Assembly (NCBI GenBank): GCA_937924335.1
Contig: CALDWW010000043.1
Span: 1-39,126 of the forward strand
Reading direction: 5' to 3'
DNA: 39,126 nt
Source of the DNA: an uncultured Gammaproteobacteria bacterium
GTDB lineage: Bacteria; Pseudomonadota; Gammaproteobacteria; Steroidobacterales; XN24
Translations under genes and position numbers: made by a program
Shown: in pieces, positions 16,496 to 25,330 of the stretch
How the letters are laid out: every line of letters starts with the position of its first letter
How positions within the stretch are numbered: the stretch's first letter is position 1
The notes under the pieces: generated by a model
Databases searched by the model: none
Told to the model about the DNA's origin: nothing
Seen by the model: only the letters and a program-made list of their open reading frames with translations

Positions 16496-17716
16496 ATGCT
16501 GACAATCATTCTCGGGGTCGTGATGTTCACCGGCATCGTTCTGGCGCTGGTCGGAGTCATTCTTGCGGCCCGATCCAGGCTGGTCGCGACAGGATCAGTG
16601 GACATCCTCGTCAACGAGGAGCGCACCATCAACGCCAATGTCGGCTCGAAGCTCTTGGGAGCCCTGGCGGACGCAAAACTGTTCGTCGCTTCGGCCTGCG
16701 GCGGGGGCGGCACCTGCGGTCAGTGCAGGGTCAAGGTCCTGGACGGTGGCGGGGTCATACTTCCGACCGAGACCTCAGTTATCAACAAGCGCGAGGCGGC
16801 GCGCGGAGACCGGCTCTCCTGTCAGGTCGTTGTCAAGAACGACATGACGATCGAAGTCCCGCGGGAAGTCTTTGGCGTCAAACGCATCGAGTGCACCGTG
16901 CGCTCAAACGACTGCGTGGCGACCTTTATCAAGGAACTGGTGCTGGAACTGCCGCAGGGAGAACACCTGAATTTCCGGGCAGGGGGTTACATCCAGATCG
17001 AGTGCCCGGCGCACAGGATCAGCTATGCAGACTTCGAGATCCCTGATAGGTTCCGTGACGACTGGGATCGATTCGACCTGTTCCGTTACATCTCTCAATG
17101 TGACGAGACCGTCGTGCGTGCTTACTCCATGGCGAACTATCCCGAGGAGAGGGACCTCGTCATGTTGAACGTGCGTATCGCCACGCCGCCGCCGCAGATG
17201 CCCGACGTGCCGCCCGGCGTCATGTCCAGCTTTATCTACAGCCTCAAGCCCGGCGACAAGGTCTGGGTGTCGGGTCCCTTCGGTGAATTCTTTGCCAAGG
17301 ATACCGATGCCGAGATGGTCTTCATCGGCGGCGGGGCCGGAATGGCGCCGATGCGGGCCCACATATTCGACCAACTCAAACGCCTGCACAGCAAGCGCAA
17401 GATGACCTATTGGTACGGGGCCCGAAGCAAGCGGGAGATGTTCTACATCGAGGACTTCGATGGCCTGGCTGAGAACAACGATAATTTCCAGTGGCACGTT
17501 GCGCTGTCCGACCCGCTACCGGAGGACGAGTGGACGGGCTACACAGGGTTCATCCATGAGGTCCTCTACGAGAACTACCTGCGGGATCATCCGGCGCCGG
17601 AAGATTGCGAATACTACATCTGCGGGCCGCCGATGATGACCAAGGCCGTCCTGCAGATGCTCAATGACCTGGGCGTCGAGAAGGAAAATATCCTGCTCGA
17701 CGATTTCGGTGGCTAG
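16496..17716 (+). CDS. nqrF: Na+-translocating NADH:quinone reductase subunit F
   Basis: A 406-residue electron-input subunit. It has one N-terminal membrane helix (residues 1-26), then a 2Fe-2S ferredoxin domain with cysteines 68, 74, 77 and 109 ([11 protein letters not shown] and LSCQV), then an FAD domain with RAYSMANYP, and an NADH domain with [10 protein letters not shown] and CGPPMM. NADH reduces FAD, and electrons pass to the 2Fe-2S centre and on to NqrD/E, C and B. Cysteine spacing matches V. cholerae NqrF. The C-terminus ends LLDDFGG, normal for the family. Confidence 0.97.
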   Translation: MLTIILGVVMFTGIVLALVGVILAARSRLVATGSVDILVNEERTINANVGSKLLGALADAKLFVASACGGGGTCGQCRVKVLDGGGVILPTETSVINKREAARGDRLSCQVVVKNDMTIEVPREVFGVKRIECTVRSNDCVATFIKELVLELPQGEHLNFRAGGYIQIECPAHRISYADFEIPDRFRDDWDRFDLFRYISQCDETVVRAYSMANYPEERDLVMLNVRIATPPPQMPDVPPGVMSSFIYSLKPGDKVWVSGPFGEFFAKDTDAEMVFIGGGAGMAPMRAHIFDQLKRLHSKRKMTYWYGARSKREMFYIEDFDGLAENNDNFQWHVALSDPLPEDEWTGYTGFIHEVLYENYLRDHPAPEDCEYYICGPPMMTKAVLQMLNDLGVEKENILLDDFGG

Positions 17717-17754
17717 GCGATGATGACGCATGGCAGCGATAGGGCGCCTGTCTG

Positions 17755-17958
17755 ATGACAACTTTCATGCTCACGTTCGTCATCTTCCTGCTGGCTGTAT
17801 CGGGCATGGCCCTGGGCCTGGTGTTGTCGGGCCGCCGTATCGAGGGCAGCTGCGGGGGTCTGAATCGAGTATCCGGTATGGATTCGGACTGCGGTGGCGC
17901 CTGCCGCCGACCGTGCCCGCGGAGACGAGCGGCCGAGGCCAGACGTCTCGGTCTCTGA
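17755..17958 (+). CDS. nqrM: Na+-NQR maturation protein NqrM
   Basis: A 67-residue protein with one N-terminal membrane helix (about residues 4-24) followed by GSCGGL and further cysteines. Cysteines 33, 46, 50 and 54 fit the NqrM (formerly DUF539) pattern. NqrM is needed to assemble the NqrD/NqrE iron site in V. cholerae. The C-terminal tail is unusually arginine-rich (RRPCPRRRAAEARR). It lies 38 bases after nqrF, its normal position, and closes the operon. Confidence 0.9.
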   Translation: MTTFMLTFVIFLLAVSGMALGLVLSGRRIEGSCGGLNRVSGMDSDCGGACRRPCPRRRAAEARRLGL

Positions 17959-17995
17959 GTAACCGCGCACTACCAACACAACTAGAGGACAAGCG

Positions 17996-18409
17996 ATGGC
18001 ACATACAGCTCGCGATTACATGTCCCGGAAGTTCGTGACGTTTCGACCCGATATGGATGTTCTGGAAGCGACCGACCTCATGGTCAGACACGGCATTTCC
18101 GGCGGCCCGGTCGTCGACCGGACAGGTAATCTCGTCGGCGTGCTATCGGAGATCGATTGCCTGCGAGGAGCGGTCGAGGGTTCCTATCATGGATCCGGCG
18201 GAGGCTACGTGCGGGAAGTCATGAGGACTGAATTCGAGACTATCGACGTTGACGACAGCATCATGCACGTGGCGAGGATGTTGATTAACAGGAAAGACTA
18301 CTATTACCGTGCTTTCCCGGTCATGAAACACAATCGTGTCGTTGGCCGGATCATGCTCCGCGACGTCCTCGGCGCACTCGAGGATATGAGTCGCGAGAAC
18401 AACGGATGA
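17996..18409 (+). CDS. CBS-pair domain protein
   Basis: A 137-residue soluble protein made only of two CBS domains (about residues 6-60 and 72-130). These pairs normally sense adenine nucleotides or act as redox or energy sensors. Domain-typical pieces are MSRKFVTFRPDMDVLEA, GGPVVDRTGNLVGVLSE and the second-copy MRTEFETIDVDDS with PVMKHNRVVGRIMLRDVL. An AGAGGAC site precedes the ATG by five bases. It is 37 bases after nqrM on the same strand and 25 bases before the next gene, so it may belong to the nqr transcript. The partner is unknown. Confidence 0.85.
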   Translation: MAHTARDYMSRKFVTFRPDMDVLEATDLMVRHGISGGPVVDRTGNLVGVLSEIDCLRGAVEGSYHGSGGGYVREVMRTEFETIDVDDSIMHVARMLINRKDYYYRAFPVMKHNRVVGRIMLRDVLGALEDMSRENNG

Positions 18410-18434
18410 TTGTCAGGTTCCAGGAACGCTACCC

Positions 18435-18890
18435 ATGAGGCTCGAACAGACTCGCGTGATCCTGCAGCAGATTCAGAAGTTCCATGAAGATATGGCGCTG
18501 ACCTACCACAATCGTTCCGCTGCGGCGGAGAGCACGCGGGTAAGGATGTTGCTGGACTATCTCGGAGGGCGACACACTGATCTCGCTTTCGGCGTAGCGA
18601 ACTTTCAACGGCATGCACCGAACTCCGCCCTGGAGGCCTACACTCATTTCGAACACGATATCCGTGATCTCAGGCAACGCCTGCGCCGGGCCCTGGAGAG
18701 AACCTGGGATATCGACGAGATCACCGGGATCGCGATGGAGGTTACGGACAAGTTTCTGGATGCCTTCCAGCGCGCATCCGGCAAGGCAGGAGACGAGGCC
18801 TTGCGTGAAGTCTTTCAAAGCCTTGTGGCAGGGACGGAGCGCGAGCGCCGCAAACTGGCTCGCAACGCCAATCTCCTGATGGATCTCTAG
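18435..18890 (+). CDS. small all-helical protein, possibly ferritin-like
   Basis: A 151-residue protein without signal or membrane segment, predicted to be almost all alpha-helix: a bundle of about four to five helices. Residues 12-60 (LQQIQKFHEDMALTYHNRS and VRMLLDYLGGRHTDLAFGV) place Glu, His and Asp on helices in a way that resembles ferritin-like or rubrerythrin-like bundles, but no full ExxH pair is clear. I do not recognise a named family. It follows the CBS gene by 25 bases and ends 10 bases from the convergent ppk gene. A link to nqr or to iron delivery is possible from context only. Confidence 0.65.
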   Translation: MRLEQTRVILQQIQKFHEDMALTYHNRSAAAESTRVRMLLDYLGGRHTDLAFGVANFQRHAPNSALEAYTHFEHDIRDLRQRLRRALERTWDIDEITGIAMEVTDKFLDAFQRASGKAGDEALREVFQSLVAGTERERRKLARNANLLMDL

Positions 18891-18900
18891 AACGATTCGA

Positions 18901-21105
18901 TCAGGTTATCTTGCGCGGCTTGTTGCTGGTCTTAATCTTCTTGCCGAGCTTGGTCGCGGCCTTCAGACGTTTCTCGGCAAGCGCCAGCATCTTGTCCTGT
19001 GAGCTGCCCTTGTTGCGCCGCCGTCCCGGCCTGCGCTGGATATAGCTACCGTCAGGCTGCATGTCCCAGGCGGCGCGGTGGTCATCCAGCTGGATGTTGA
19101 GGATCTCACGCAGGCTCTTCCTCAGCTTCGGAGCCTCGACCGGTACGACGATCTCCACTCTAGATTCGAGGTTGCGCCGCATGCAGTCGGCTGAGCCGAT
19201 GAAGTACTCTTCTTCTCCGCCGTTACGGAAGTAGAAGATACGGGTGTGCTCCAGGAAGCGTCCGACGATGCTGATCACCGTGACGTTTTCGGAAAGCCCG
19301 GGGATGCCCGGCCGCAGGCGACAGGTGTCTCTCACGATGAGGTCGATCTTGACCCCCGCCTGAGACGCCTCGTACAGCGCTCTGGTCACGTCCTTGTCCT
19401 CCAGTGCATTCATCTTGAACTGAATGTGCCCGGAATTCTCTGCGGAGTGCAGTTCTATCTCGCGTCGGATACGCGCCAGCAGACCTTTCTTCAGATGCTT
19501 CGGGGCCGGCAGCAACTTCTTGTAATCCCGGTTCGGCACGAACCCGGTAGTCAGGAAGTTGAAGAGTTCCGTCAGATCCTCACCAATGACCGTGTCGCAG
19601 GTCAGCATGCCGAGGTCGCTGTAGATACGCGCCGTGCCGGAGTGATAGTTGCCGGTTCCAAGGTGCGCGTAGCGGCGTAGTCCGTTGTAGTCCCGGCGCA
19701 GCACGAAGACGACTTTGCTGTGAGTCTTGAGGCCGACGACGCCATAGGACACATGGATGCCGTTTTGTTCCATCTGGTTGGCCCAGGCGATATTGGCCGA
19801 TTCGTCGAAACGCGCCTTGAGCTCAACCGCCACCATGACCTGCTTGCCGTTGTGTGCTGCCTCCATCAGATAGTCCACGATCCGGGACTTCTCCGCTGTC
19901 CGATACAGCGTCATCTTGATGGCCAGTACCTTCGGGTCGCGGGCCGCTTCGCGAACGAAGCGCTCTACCGTGGTGGCGAAAGACTCATATGGATGCTGCA
20001 GCAAAATCGGACCCTGACTGCGAATCAGGTGAAATATGTTCGGCTCGCCGAAGATCGTGGCATTGTCCACAGGGTGGTGGGTCGGATCACGCAGATCGGG
20101 GCGGTCTACGGCGGCCATCTCGAACAGATCGCGCTTCTGGATCAATCCGTGGACCTCGAAGACATCGGTGTCCTCATCGAGACCGAGTTCTGCGGCCAGC
20201 ATGCCACGATGCACGGCAGGCATTCCGTTGGACACTTCCAGCCGGACGATGGGCGCGAACTTCCTGTCCCGCAACTCTGACTCGATCAGCTCGAGTAAGT
20301 CGTTGGCCTGTTCTTCTGAACGCTCGGTAATCGCGTTTCTCGTTACCCGGAAGAGGTCCCAGCGCTCGATCTCTACCCCGGGAAACAGGAGGTCCAGATT
20401 GTGGGCGATCACGTTCTCCAGTGGCACGAAGTGAGTCTGCTCGTCGATCTGGATGAAGCGCCGGATCCCTCCGCCCGTAGGGACCTTGATCCGGGCCAGC
20501 GCCTTGCCCTTGCCGTCAGGACGTTTGATCGTAACGAGCAGATTCAATGACAGATTTGATATGAACGGAAACGGATGCGCCGGATCCATGACCATCGGCG
20601 AGATCAGCGGATAGATGTTGTCAACGTAGAACTGGCGGACAGCCGCCTGTTGCTCTGGCGACAGCTCTGGATACAGGGATATCTTGATATCTTCCTGGCG
20701 CATCAGGCTGGTCAGCCGCCTGCCGGCGCGTCGCTGCTCCAGCTTGATCGCCCGGACAAGTTCATGACAGGCGCTCATCTGCTCCAGGGGAGTCCGTCCA
20801 TCCACGGATAGCTCGTGGACGCCCGCTCCGATCTGCTGCTTCAGTCCACCTATACGCTTCATGAAGAACTCGTCCAGATTCGAGCTCAGGATCGCCAGGA
20901 ACTTGACCCGCTCCAACAACGGGTTTCTGCTGTCTTCAGCCTCGTGGAGTACCCGCCGGTTGAATTCCAGCCAGGTGAGTTCCCGGTTCAGGTACCACTC
21001 GGCATCGTCGAGATCGATCTCGACGGCCGATTGGTCGGGACCGGGCACGATGGACTCGGCGGACTCGGCGGCCATGAGGCGGGCATCCTGATCGTTCCGA
21101 TTCAT
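18901..21105 (-). CDS. ppk1: polyphosphate kinase 1
   Basis: A 734-residue enzyme that builds polyphosphate from ATP. All domains are present: N domain (YLNRELTWLEFNRRVL), head domain, and two phospholipase D-like C domains. The autophosphorylated His is His481 in AHLGTGNYHSG, equivalent to His435 in E. coli; GLKTHSKV and RFLEHTRIFYFRNGG supply the other active-site parts. The protein is longer than the E. coli enzyme and ends in a basic tail of about 45 residues (from about 690: RRPGRRRNKG then Lys-rich to KPRKIT). It is divergent from thrB across 257 bp, and usual neighbours ppx and pstS/phoU are not seen. Confidence 0.96.
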   Translation of the reverse strand: MNRNDQDARLMAAESAESIVPGPDQSAVEIDLDDAEWYLNRELTWLEFNRRVLHEAEDSRNPLLERVKFLAILSSNLDEFFMKRIGGLKQQIGAGVHELSVDGRTPLEQMSACHELVRAIKLEQRRAGRRLTSLMRQEDIKISLYPELSPEQQAAVRQFYVDNIYPLISPMVMDPAHPFPFISNLSLNLLVTIKRPDGKGKALARIKVPTGGGIRRFIQIDEQTHFVPLENVIAHNLDLLFPGVEIERWDLFRVTRNAITERSEEQANDLLELIESELRDRKFAPIVRLEVSNGMPAVHRGMLAAELGLDEDTDVFEVHGLIQKRDLFEMAAVDRPDLRDPTHHPVDNATIFGEPNIFHLIRSQGPILLQHPYESFATTVERFVREAARDPKVLAIKMTLYRTAEKSRIVDYLMEAAHNGKQVMVAVELKARFDESANIAWANQMEQNGIHVSYGVVGLKTHSKVVFVLRRDYNGLRRYAHLGTGNYHSGTARIYSDLGMLTCDTVIGEDLTELFNFLTTGFVPNRDYKKLLPAPKHLKKGLLARIRREIELHSAENSGHIQFKMNALEDKDVTRALYEASQAGVKIDLIVRDTCRLRPGIPGLSENVTVISIVGRFLEHTRIFYFRNGGEEEYFIGSADCMRRNLESRVEIVVPVEAPKLRKSLREILNIQLDDHRAAWDMQPDGSYIQRRPGRRRNKGSSQDKMLALAEKRLKAATKLGKKIKTSNKPRKIT

Positions 21106-21197
21106 CGTTCGTGTCCGTCAACGTGTGGACTACACAAATTACCATAGACTGATGCAGAACGGGGACTTGTGAGGACTGCCGCAGGTAGGTTGCCAAC

Positions 21198-21226
21198 TTG
21201 CACGGCGCCAAGAAAATGGCTATTGT
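21198..21226 (+). promoter_or_regulatory. candidate promoter ahead of the thrB leader
   Basis: TTGCAC (21198-21203), 17-bp spacer, TATTGT (21221-21226). The -10 matches four of six consensus bases. A transcript would start near 21233 and would cross the terminator at 21323 before thrB. Confidence 0.35.
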
Positions 21227-21255
21227 TTTCGTCCCCTGCGACCAAAACGTGTCGC

Positions 21256-21363
21256 ATGGCACAAACACTACTAGCGATCCTCGGTAGAAGAAAAATCAAA
21301 CAGAGAGGGTCGCCTATTCGGTCCCGCCCGTTGGGCGGGTCTTTTTTTGGGCGACGATCCTGA
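21256..21363 (+). CDS. possible leader ORF overlapping the thrB start
   Basis: A 35-codon frame from ATG 21256 (MAQTLLAILGRRKIKQRG and on) whose TGA at 21361-21363 overlaps the thrB ATG (TGATG). The same frame is open back to a GTG at 21169 preceded by GGGGA, giving up to 64 residues. It runs straight through the terminator hairpin. Thr, Leu and Ile codons occur near its start but not as a run, so it is not a classical Thr/Ile attenuation peptide. No Shine-Dalgarno sequence precedes the ATG. It may be real and coupled to thrB, or chance. Confidence 0.25.
   Translation: MAQTLLAILGRRKIKQRGSPIRSRPLGGSFFGRRS
21323..21348 (+). terminator. strong intrinsic terminator or attenuator directly before thrB
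   Basis: CCCGCCC (21323-21329), loop GTT, GGGCGGG (21333-21339), then TC and seven T. It ends 14 bases before the thrB start codon. No plus-strand gene lies between it and 18890, since ppk1 is on the other strand, so it can only act on a thrB leader or on a small RNA made from 21106-21322. Confidence 0.8.
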
Positions 21364-22298
21364 TGAATGCCACAGGCACGACCGTAACTGCATTCGCGCC
21401 GGCATCGGTCGGTAATGTAGGCGTCGGATTCGATGCACTGGGTCACGCTCTCGATTTCGCCGGCGATCGTGTCAGGCTCACCGTCACCGAGGAGCCGGAC
21501 ATCCGGCTCGACGCCATCACCGGACTGACCACAGACCTGCCGTCTGATACAACGTCAAACACCGCTCTTCGGGCACTCACAGCGATTCAGCAGGAATGCG
21601 GGGTCAGCGCGGGTGCTCGGCTGACGCTCGAGAAGGGCATCCCGCTGGGATCTGGGATGGGCGGCTCTGCGGCATCCGCCGCCGCCGTCACAGCGGCCGC
21701 CGAAGCTTGGGGGCTCGCCCTGTCTGACCACGAACGGCTGCGGTTTGCGCTGGAGGGGGAAATGGCTGCCAGCGGTGCCCTCCATGCTGACAACGTGGCA
21801 CCCAGCCTCTTCGGAGGTCTGGTGCTTTGTGAAGGAGAAGGCTACCCGCATGTCACCAGGATTCCGGTGCCGACCGATGTCGTCTGCGTATTCGTGCACC
21901 CGGACCTGGAGGTCTACACGCGGTCTGCCCGCAACATGCTCTCGGCGCAGGTCTCTCTGTCCGATCACGTCAGTCAGACCCAGGCGATCGCGGGGTTCGT
22001 CGCTGGCTGTTTCCGATCTGATCTGGATCAGATCGGCCGATGTCTCAAGGACGTGATCGTTGAGCCGCAACGTGCCGGTCTGGTGCCCGGATTCCGACGA
22101 GTGCAGGCAGCGGCGATGGCCAACGGTGCGTTGGGCGCGTCCCTGTCAGGCAGCGGCCCGAGCATCTTCGCCTGGTGCGAGACCGGGCGGGCAGCCGGGA
22201 TCCAGGCATGCATGGCGGAAGCCTTCCATGTCGAGGGAGTATCTTGCAGTGCCTGGGTCTCCGCCGTGAACGCGGCCGGGGCTCGTCTCGAGGACTGA
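21363..22298 (+). CDS. thrB: homoserine kinase
   Basis: A 311-residue GHMP-family kinase that phosphorylates homoserine in threonine synthesis. It has the N-terminal FAPASVGNVGVGFDALGHAL and the ATP-binding glycine loop PLGSGMGGSA at about 94-103, then the third GHMP motif near GASLSGSGPSIFAW. Length matches family members of about 310 residues. The start overlaps the TGA of a short upstream frame and has no strong ribosome binding site, so translation may be coupled. thrA and thrC, its usual operon partners, are not next to it; rarD follows after 15 bases. Confidence 0.95.
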   Translation: MNATGTTVTAFAPASVGNVGVGFDALGHALDFAGDRVRLTVTEEPDIRLDAITGLTTDLPSDTTSNTALRALTAIQQECGVSAGARLTLEKGIPLGSGMGGSAASAAAVTAAAEAWGLALSDHERLRFALEGEMAASGALHADNVAPSLFGGLVLCEGEGYPHVTRIPVPTDVVCVFVHPDLEVYTRSARNMLSAQVSLSDHVSQTQAIAGFVAGCFRSDLDQIGRCLKDVIVEPQRAGLVPGFRRVQAAAMANGALGASLSGSGPSIFAWCETGRAAGIQACMAEAFHVEGVSCSAWVSAVNAAGARLED

Positions 22299-22313
22299 CC
22301 TCGAGAGTACGGG

Positions 22314-23246
22314 ATGGATAGCGATATTCGTCGCGGTGCCGTTTTCGCCGTTGCGGCGTTTGCCTTCTGGGGCTTTACGCCGCTGTACTACAAGCTCCTA
22401 GTCGATGTCGCGCCGATCGACATACTCGCCCATCGGATCCTCTGGACGGTCGTTGTCGGTATGCTGGTGCTGTGGGCCAGGCGGGATTGGCAGCGACTGG
22501 TTGCCGTCCTGCGGTCCCGCAGCACCATGCTGGTCCTGCTGATCAGCTCGCTACTGATTTCCGTCAACTGGCTCGTATATATCTACGCGGTGACGTCTGA
22601 GCGGTTGCTTCATGCGAGCCTGGGTTACTACATCAATCCGATAGTCAACGTGCTCCTTGGTGTCACGATTCTCCACGAGCGCATGAGCGCCGCCCGGGCG
22701 ATCGCCGTGGGTCTGGCTACACTGGGTACCGTGAATCTGGCGGTCGGCCTCGGTAGCTTCCCGTGGATCGCCTTGACCCTGGGATTCAGTTTCGGGTTCT
22801 ACGGGCTGGTCAGAAAGCAGACAGAGGTTCCAGTGGTCGGTGCGCTGGTCATCGAGACAGGGTTCCTGCTGCTGCCCGCGCTGGTCGTCCTGGGATGGCT
22901 TCACCGGGCCGGCGCCGGCGCTTTTCTGGAACTTGGCTGGGATGTCAATCTTCTGTTGATTGCCGGCGGGCCCGTCACGATGCTGCCATTGATCTGGTTC
23001 ACGATGGCGGCACGGAGGCTACCGCTCAACGTGGTCGGTCTGTTTCAATATCTCGGCCCCACGATCACATTCCTGCTGGCAGTTCTCGTCTTCGATGAGC
23101 CGTTTACAAGCACGCATGCCGTGACATTTTCCCTGATATGGTCAGGCCTCCTGTTGTCGACACTGGACAGCCTGGCGAGGGCGAGACGACTCGAGAGAGA
23201 CGCCAGGAGCCGCCGGGGCGCTGACGATCGATCAGGTGCGGGGTAG
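22314..23246 (+). CDS. rarD: RarD-family EamA transporter
   Basis: A 310-residue inner-membrane protein with about ten hydrophobic helices in two EamA repeats. FWGFTPLYYKLL, HRILWTV, SVNWLVYIYAVTSERLLHASLGYYINPI and QYLGPTITFLLAVLVFDEP are signature stretches of RarD. E. coli RarD is linked to chloramphenicol sensitivity, but the natural substrate is unknown. It follows thrB closely and probably shares its transcript; an exporter next to an amino-acid gene suggests metabolite export, as inference. The C-terminal 25 residues are Arg-rich and cytoplasmic. Confidence 0.9.
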   Translation: MDSDIRRGAVFAVAAFAFWGFTPLYYKLLVDVAPIDILAHRILWTVVVGMLVLWARRDWQRLVAVLRSRSTMLVLLISSLLISVNWLVYIYAVTSERLLHASLGYYINPIVNVLLGVTILHERMSAARAIAVGLATLGTVNLAVGLGSFPWIALTLGFSFGFYGLVRKQTEVPVVGALVIETGFLLLPALVVLGWLHRAGAGAFLELGWDVNLLLIAGGPVTMLPLIWFTMAARRLPLNVVGLFQYLGPTITFLLAVLVFDEPFTSTHAVTFSLIWSGLLLSTLDSLARARRLERDARSRRGADDRSGAG

Positions 23247-23249
23247 AAT
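23221..23249 (+). promoter_or_regulatory. sigma-70 promoter of the NERD-domain gene
   Basis: CTGACG (23221-23226), 17-bp spacer, TAGAAT (23244-23249). The -10 contains the rarD stop codon. The transcript would start near 23256, 30 bases before the ATG at 23286. Confidence 0.5.
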
Positions 23250-23285
23250 CAGGCGCCGTATCCCAGACGCGACGCTCCGAAATCG

Positions 23286-23855
23286 ATGCCGACCATATCA
23301 ACGCCCGTGCTAATCATCAGTGCTGTCTCGCTGGCTCTCGTGGGTATCCTGGTCTGGACGCTCGTTCGCACCTGGCGGCGGATTCATAATTCTCCGCGCA
23401 TGGTGCTGCGGCGGATTGCTCGCGCAAGAATCAGCGATGTACTGCTGCCCGATGGAGTGGATGGAGAGATCCACGTCGAGCATCTGCTGCTGACAGAAGC
23501 CGGCATTCTGGTACTGGAATTCCGCAACGCGAGTGGCGCGCTCTTCGGCGGGGACCGGATGGATGACTGGAGCGTGATCGATGGGAAGCGCAGGTTTACT
23601 TTTCGGAATCCGCTGCCGGCCCTGGAGACGAGGATCCAGTCGGTCCAGGCCCTGGCCGGAGACGTACCCGTCACCGGGCGTGTCGTAGTAGTCGGTGAAG
23701 TGGAATTTGCGGGTGGTCGACCGGACGGCGTTCTGGGGCTCGCAGACCTCGATGCGGAATTCTCGCTGCCGCGCGGGCAACAAGGCAGCAAGGGGCTCCC
23801 GGAGGCGGTGGCTACTACCTGGGACCGGCTTCAGAGTGTCGCCCGGCCTGCCTGA
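23286..23855 (+). CDS. membrane-anchored NERD-domain protein
   Basis: A 189-residue protein with one N-terminal membrane helix (about residues 7-28) followed by a cytoplasmic NERD (nuclease-related) domain. VEHLLLTEAGILVLEFRNAS fits the core strand pair of the domain, in which the usual E-x-K becomes E-F-R, followed by G and a Trp (DDWSV). The family is related to restriction-endonuclease-like folds but its role is not settled. The Lys-to-Arg change in the presumed catalytic pair leaves nuclease activity uncertain. It converges with the M20 peptidase gene, 16 bases away. Confidence 0.75.
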   Translation: MPTISTPVLIISAVSLALVGILVWTLVRTWRRIHNSPRMVLRRIARARISDVLLPDGVDGEIHVEHLLLTEAGILVLEFRNASGALFGGDRMDDWSVIDGKRRFTFRNPLPALETRIQSVQALAGDVPVTGRVVVVGEVEFAGGRPDGVLGLADLDAEFSLPRGQQGSKGLPEAVATTWDRLQSVARPA

Positions 23856-23871
23856 AGCCAGCCTGTTGTGC

Positions 23872-25296
23872 CTAAGCGGCAGCGCTTGGGTCACGGCTGA
23901 AGTGATCCGCGATGACTCTCGCCACGCATGCGGTCACTTTCTTGCCCGTTTCAACATGCAGAAATTCGTTAGGGCCGTGGGCGTTGGACTTGGGTCCGAG
24001 GACGCCGGTCACGAGGAACTGGACGCCCGGGAAGCGCTCGCCCAACATAGCCATGAAAGGGATGCTGCCGCCGGTGCCCATGTACATGGCGTCGGCCTTG
24101 AAAAACTCCAGCGATGCTTCTCGCATTGATCTTGTGAGCCAGTCCTGCAACGGGGGCGCATCCCATCCGGAGATAGTCTGCTCGAGGACGAACTCGACCT
24201 CGGCCTGGTAAGGCGCATCCGACTCCAGTGCATCCTTCAATGCTGCGGCGGCCTGCTGCGGGTCAGTCGTCGGGGGTAGCCGAAGCGAGAGCTTGAGTTC
24301 CGTATAGGGCCGCAGAGTGTTACCGGCACTGGTCAGCTCAGGGAGGCCTGCGGCTCCTGTCACGCACAGACTCGGACGCCAGGTGTTATTCAGGAGCAGC
24401 TGCGTGGGATCGGTGTCGATTGGGCAGGTCTGTCCTGCCCAGGCGAATTTACCCGGTACAGTATCCCTGAGCGTAGCGGCCGCGGCTCTGGCCTGATCAA
24501 TTCTTGCACCGGGTATGTCCGCGTGCAGTGCCGGGAGCATGATCTGTCCGCTGTCTTCATCCTCGACCCGGCTCAGCAGGGCCCGGATCACCCGGAAGCT
24601 CGACGGGACGATGCCGCTGGCGCCGCCGGAGTGGACGCCTTCCTCGAGGACGGCTGCTCGCAGTGTGCCGGTCAGATTGCCTCGAAGTGAGGTCGTGCAC
24701 CAGAACTGGTCGTAGTTACCGCACTCGGCATCCAGGCACACCACAAGGCTGGGGTGTCCGATGCGGTCCTCTAGCAAGTCGATATAGTGTGGCAGGTCGA
24801 AACTACCGGACTCTTCGCAGGCTTCGATGATGATGACACAGCGGGCGTGTGGTATTCCCTGATCCTGTAGTGCCCGGATCGCCGTCAGGGATCCAAATAT
24901 GGCGTAACCGTCGTCGGCGCCACCGCGGCCGTAGAGCTTGCCGTCGCGCATGATCGGGGTCCAGGGCGAGAGGCCATCTTCCCAACCGACGAACTCCGGC
25001 TGTTTGTCCAGATGACCATATAGCAGCACGCATTCATCTCCCTGGCCCTCTATCTCGACAAACAACAGGGGAGTGCGCCCGTCCAGCCGGACGACTTCGA
25101 CTTGCATTCCAGCGATGCTCTGTTCCCGGCACCATCGTTCCATGAGCTCGACCGCCGCGTCCATGTGTCCGTGCTCGGCCCAGTCCGGATCAAACAGCGG
25201 CGACTTGTTCGGAATTCTTATGTAGTCGCAAAGCGCCGGAACGATGCTGTCGTCCCACGCACTGTCGATCAGGGCCTTGGTTCGGGCGTGATCCAT
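23872..25296 (-). CDS. M20-family metallopeptidase (dipeptidase-like)
   Basis: A 474-residue zinc peptidase of the carnosinase-like M20 group. Metal and catalytic residues are visible: YGHLDKQP (His95, Asp97), GRGGADDGY (bridging Asp about 128), EACEESGS (catalytic Glu about 161-162), the LDAECG Asp, and HGPNEFL near the C-terminus for the last His. The dimerisation lid domain occupies roughly residues 205-390. There is no signal peptide, so it is cytoplasmic and would cleave imported dipeptides or amide-linked substrates. A GAGGA site precedes the ATG and a good promoter lies at 25331-25360. It is divergent from the LHPP-like gene. Confidence 0.93.
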   Translation of the reverse strand: MDHARTKALIDSAWDDSIVPALCDYIRIPNKSPLFDPDWAEHGHMDAAVELMERWCREQSIAGMQVEVVRLDGRTPLLFVEIEGQGDECVLLYGHLDKQPEFVGWEDGLSPWTPIMRDGKLYGRGGADDGYAIFGSLTAIRALQDQGIPHARCVIIIEACEESGSFDLPHYIDLLEDRIGHPSLVVCLDAECGNYDQFWCTTSLRGNLTGTLRAAVLEEGVHSGGASGIVPSSFRVIRALLSRVEDEDSGQIMLPALHADIPGARIDQARAAAATLRDTVPGKFAWAGQTCPIDTDPTQLLLNNTWRPSLCVTGAAGLPELTSAGNTLRPYTELKLSLRLPPTTDPQQAAAALKDALESDAPYQAEVEFVLEQTISGWDAPPLQDWLTRSMREASLEFFKADAMYMGTGGSIPFMAMLGERFPGVQFLVTGVLGPKSNAHGPNEFLHVETGKKVTACVARVIADHFSRDPSAAA

Positions 25297-25330
25297 GTCT
25301 GGTCCTCGGCAGTCATTGGGGTGACCGACT

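Noticed and set aside
11833..17716. Rnf complex rather than Nqr
   Set aside because: There are no RnfB/RnfC 4Fe-4S clusters; the NqrA and NqrF sequences and NqrM decide for Nqr.
17959..18890. apbE (flavin transferase) expected near nqr
   Set aside because: Neither gene behind nqrM has ApbE motifs; apbE must be elsewhere in the genome.
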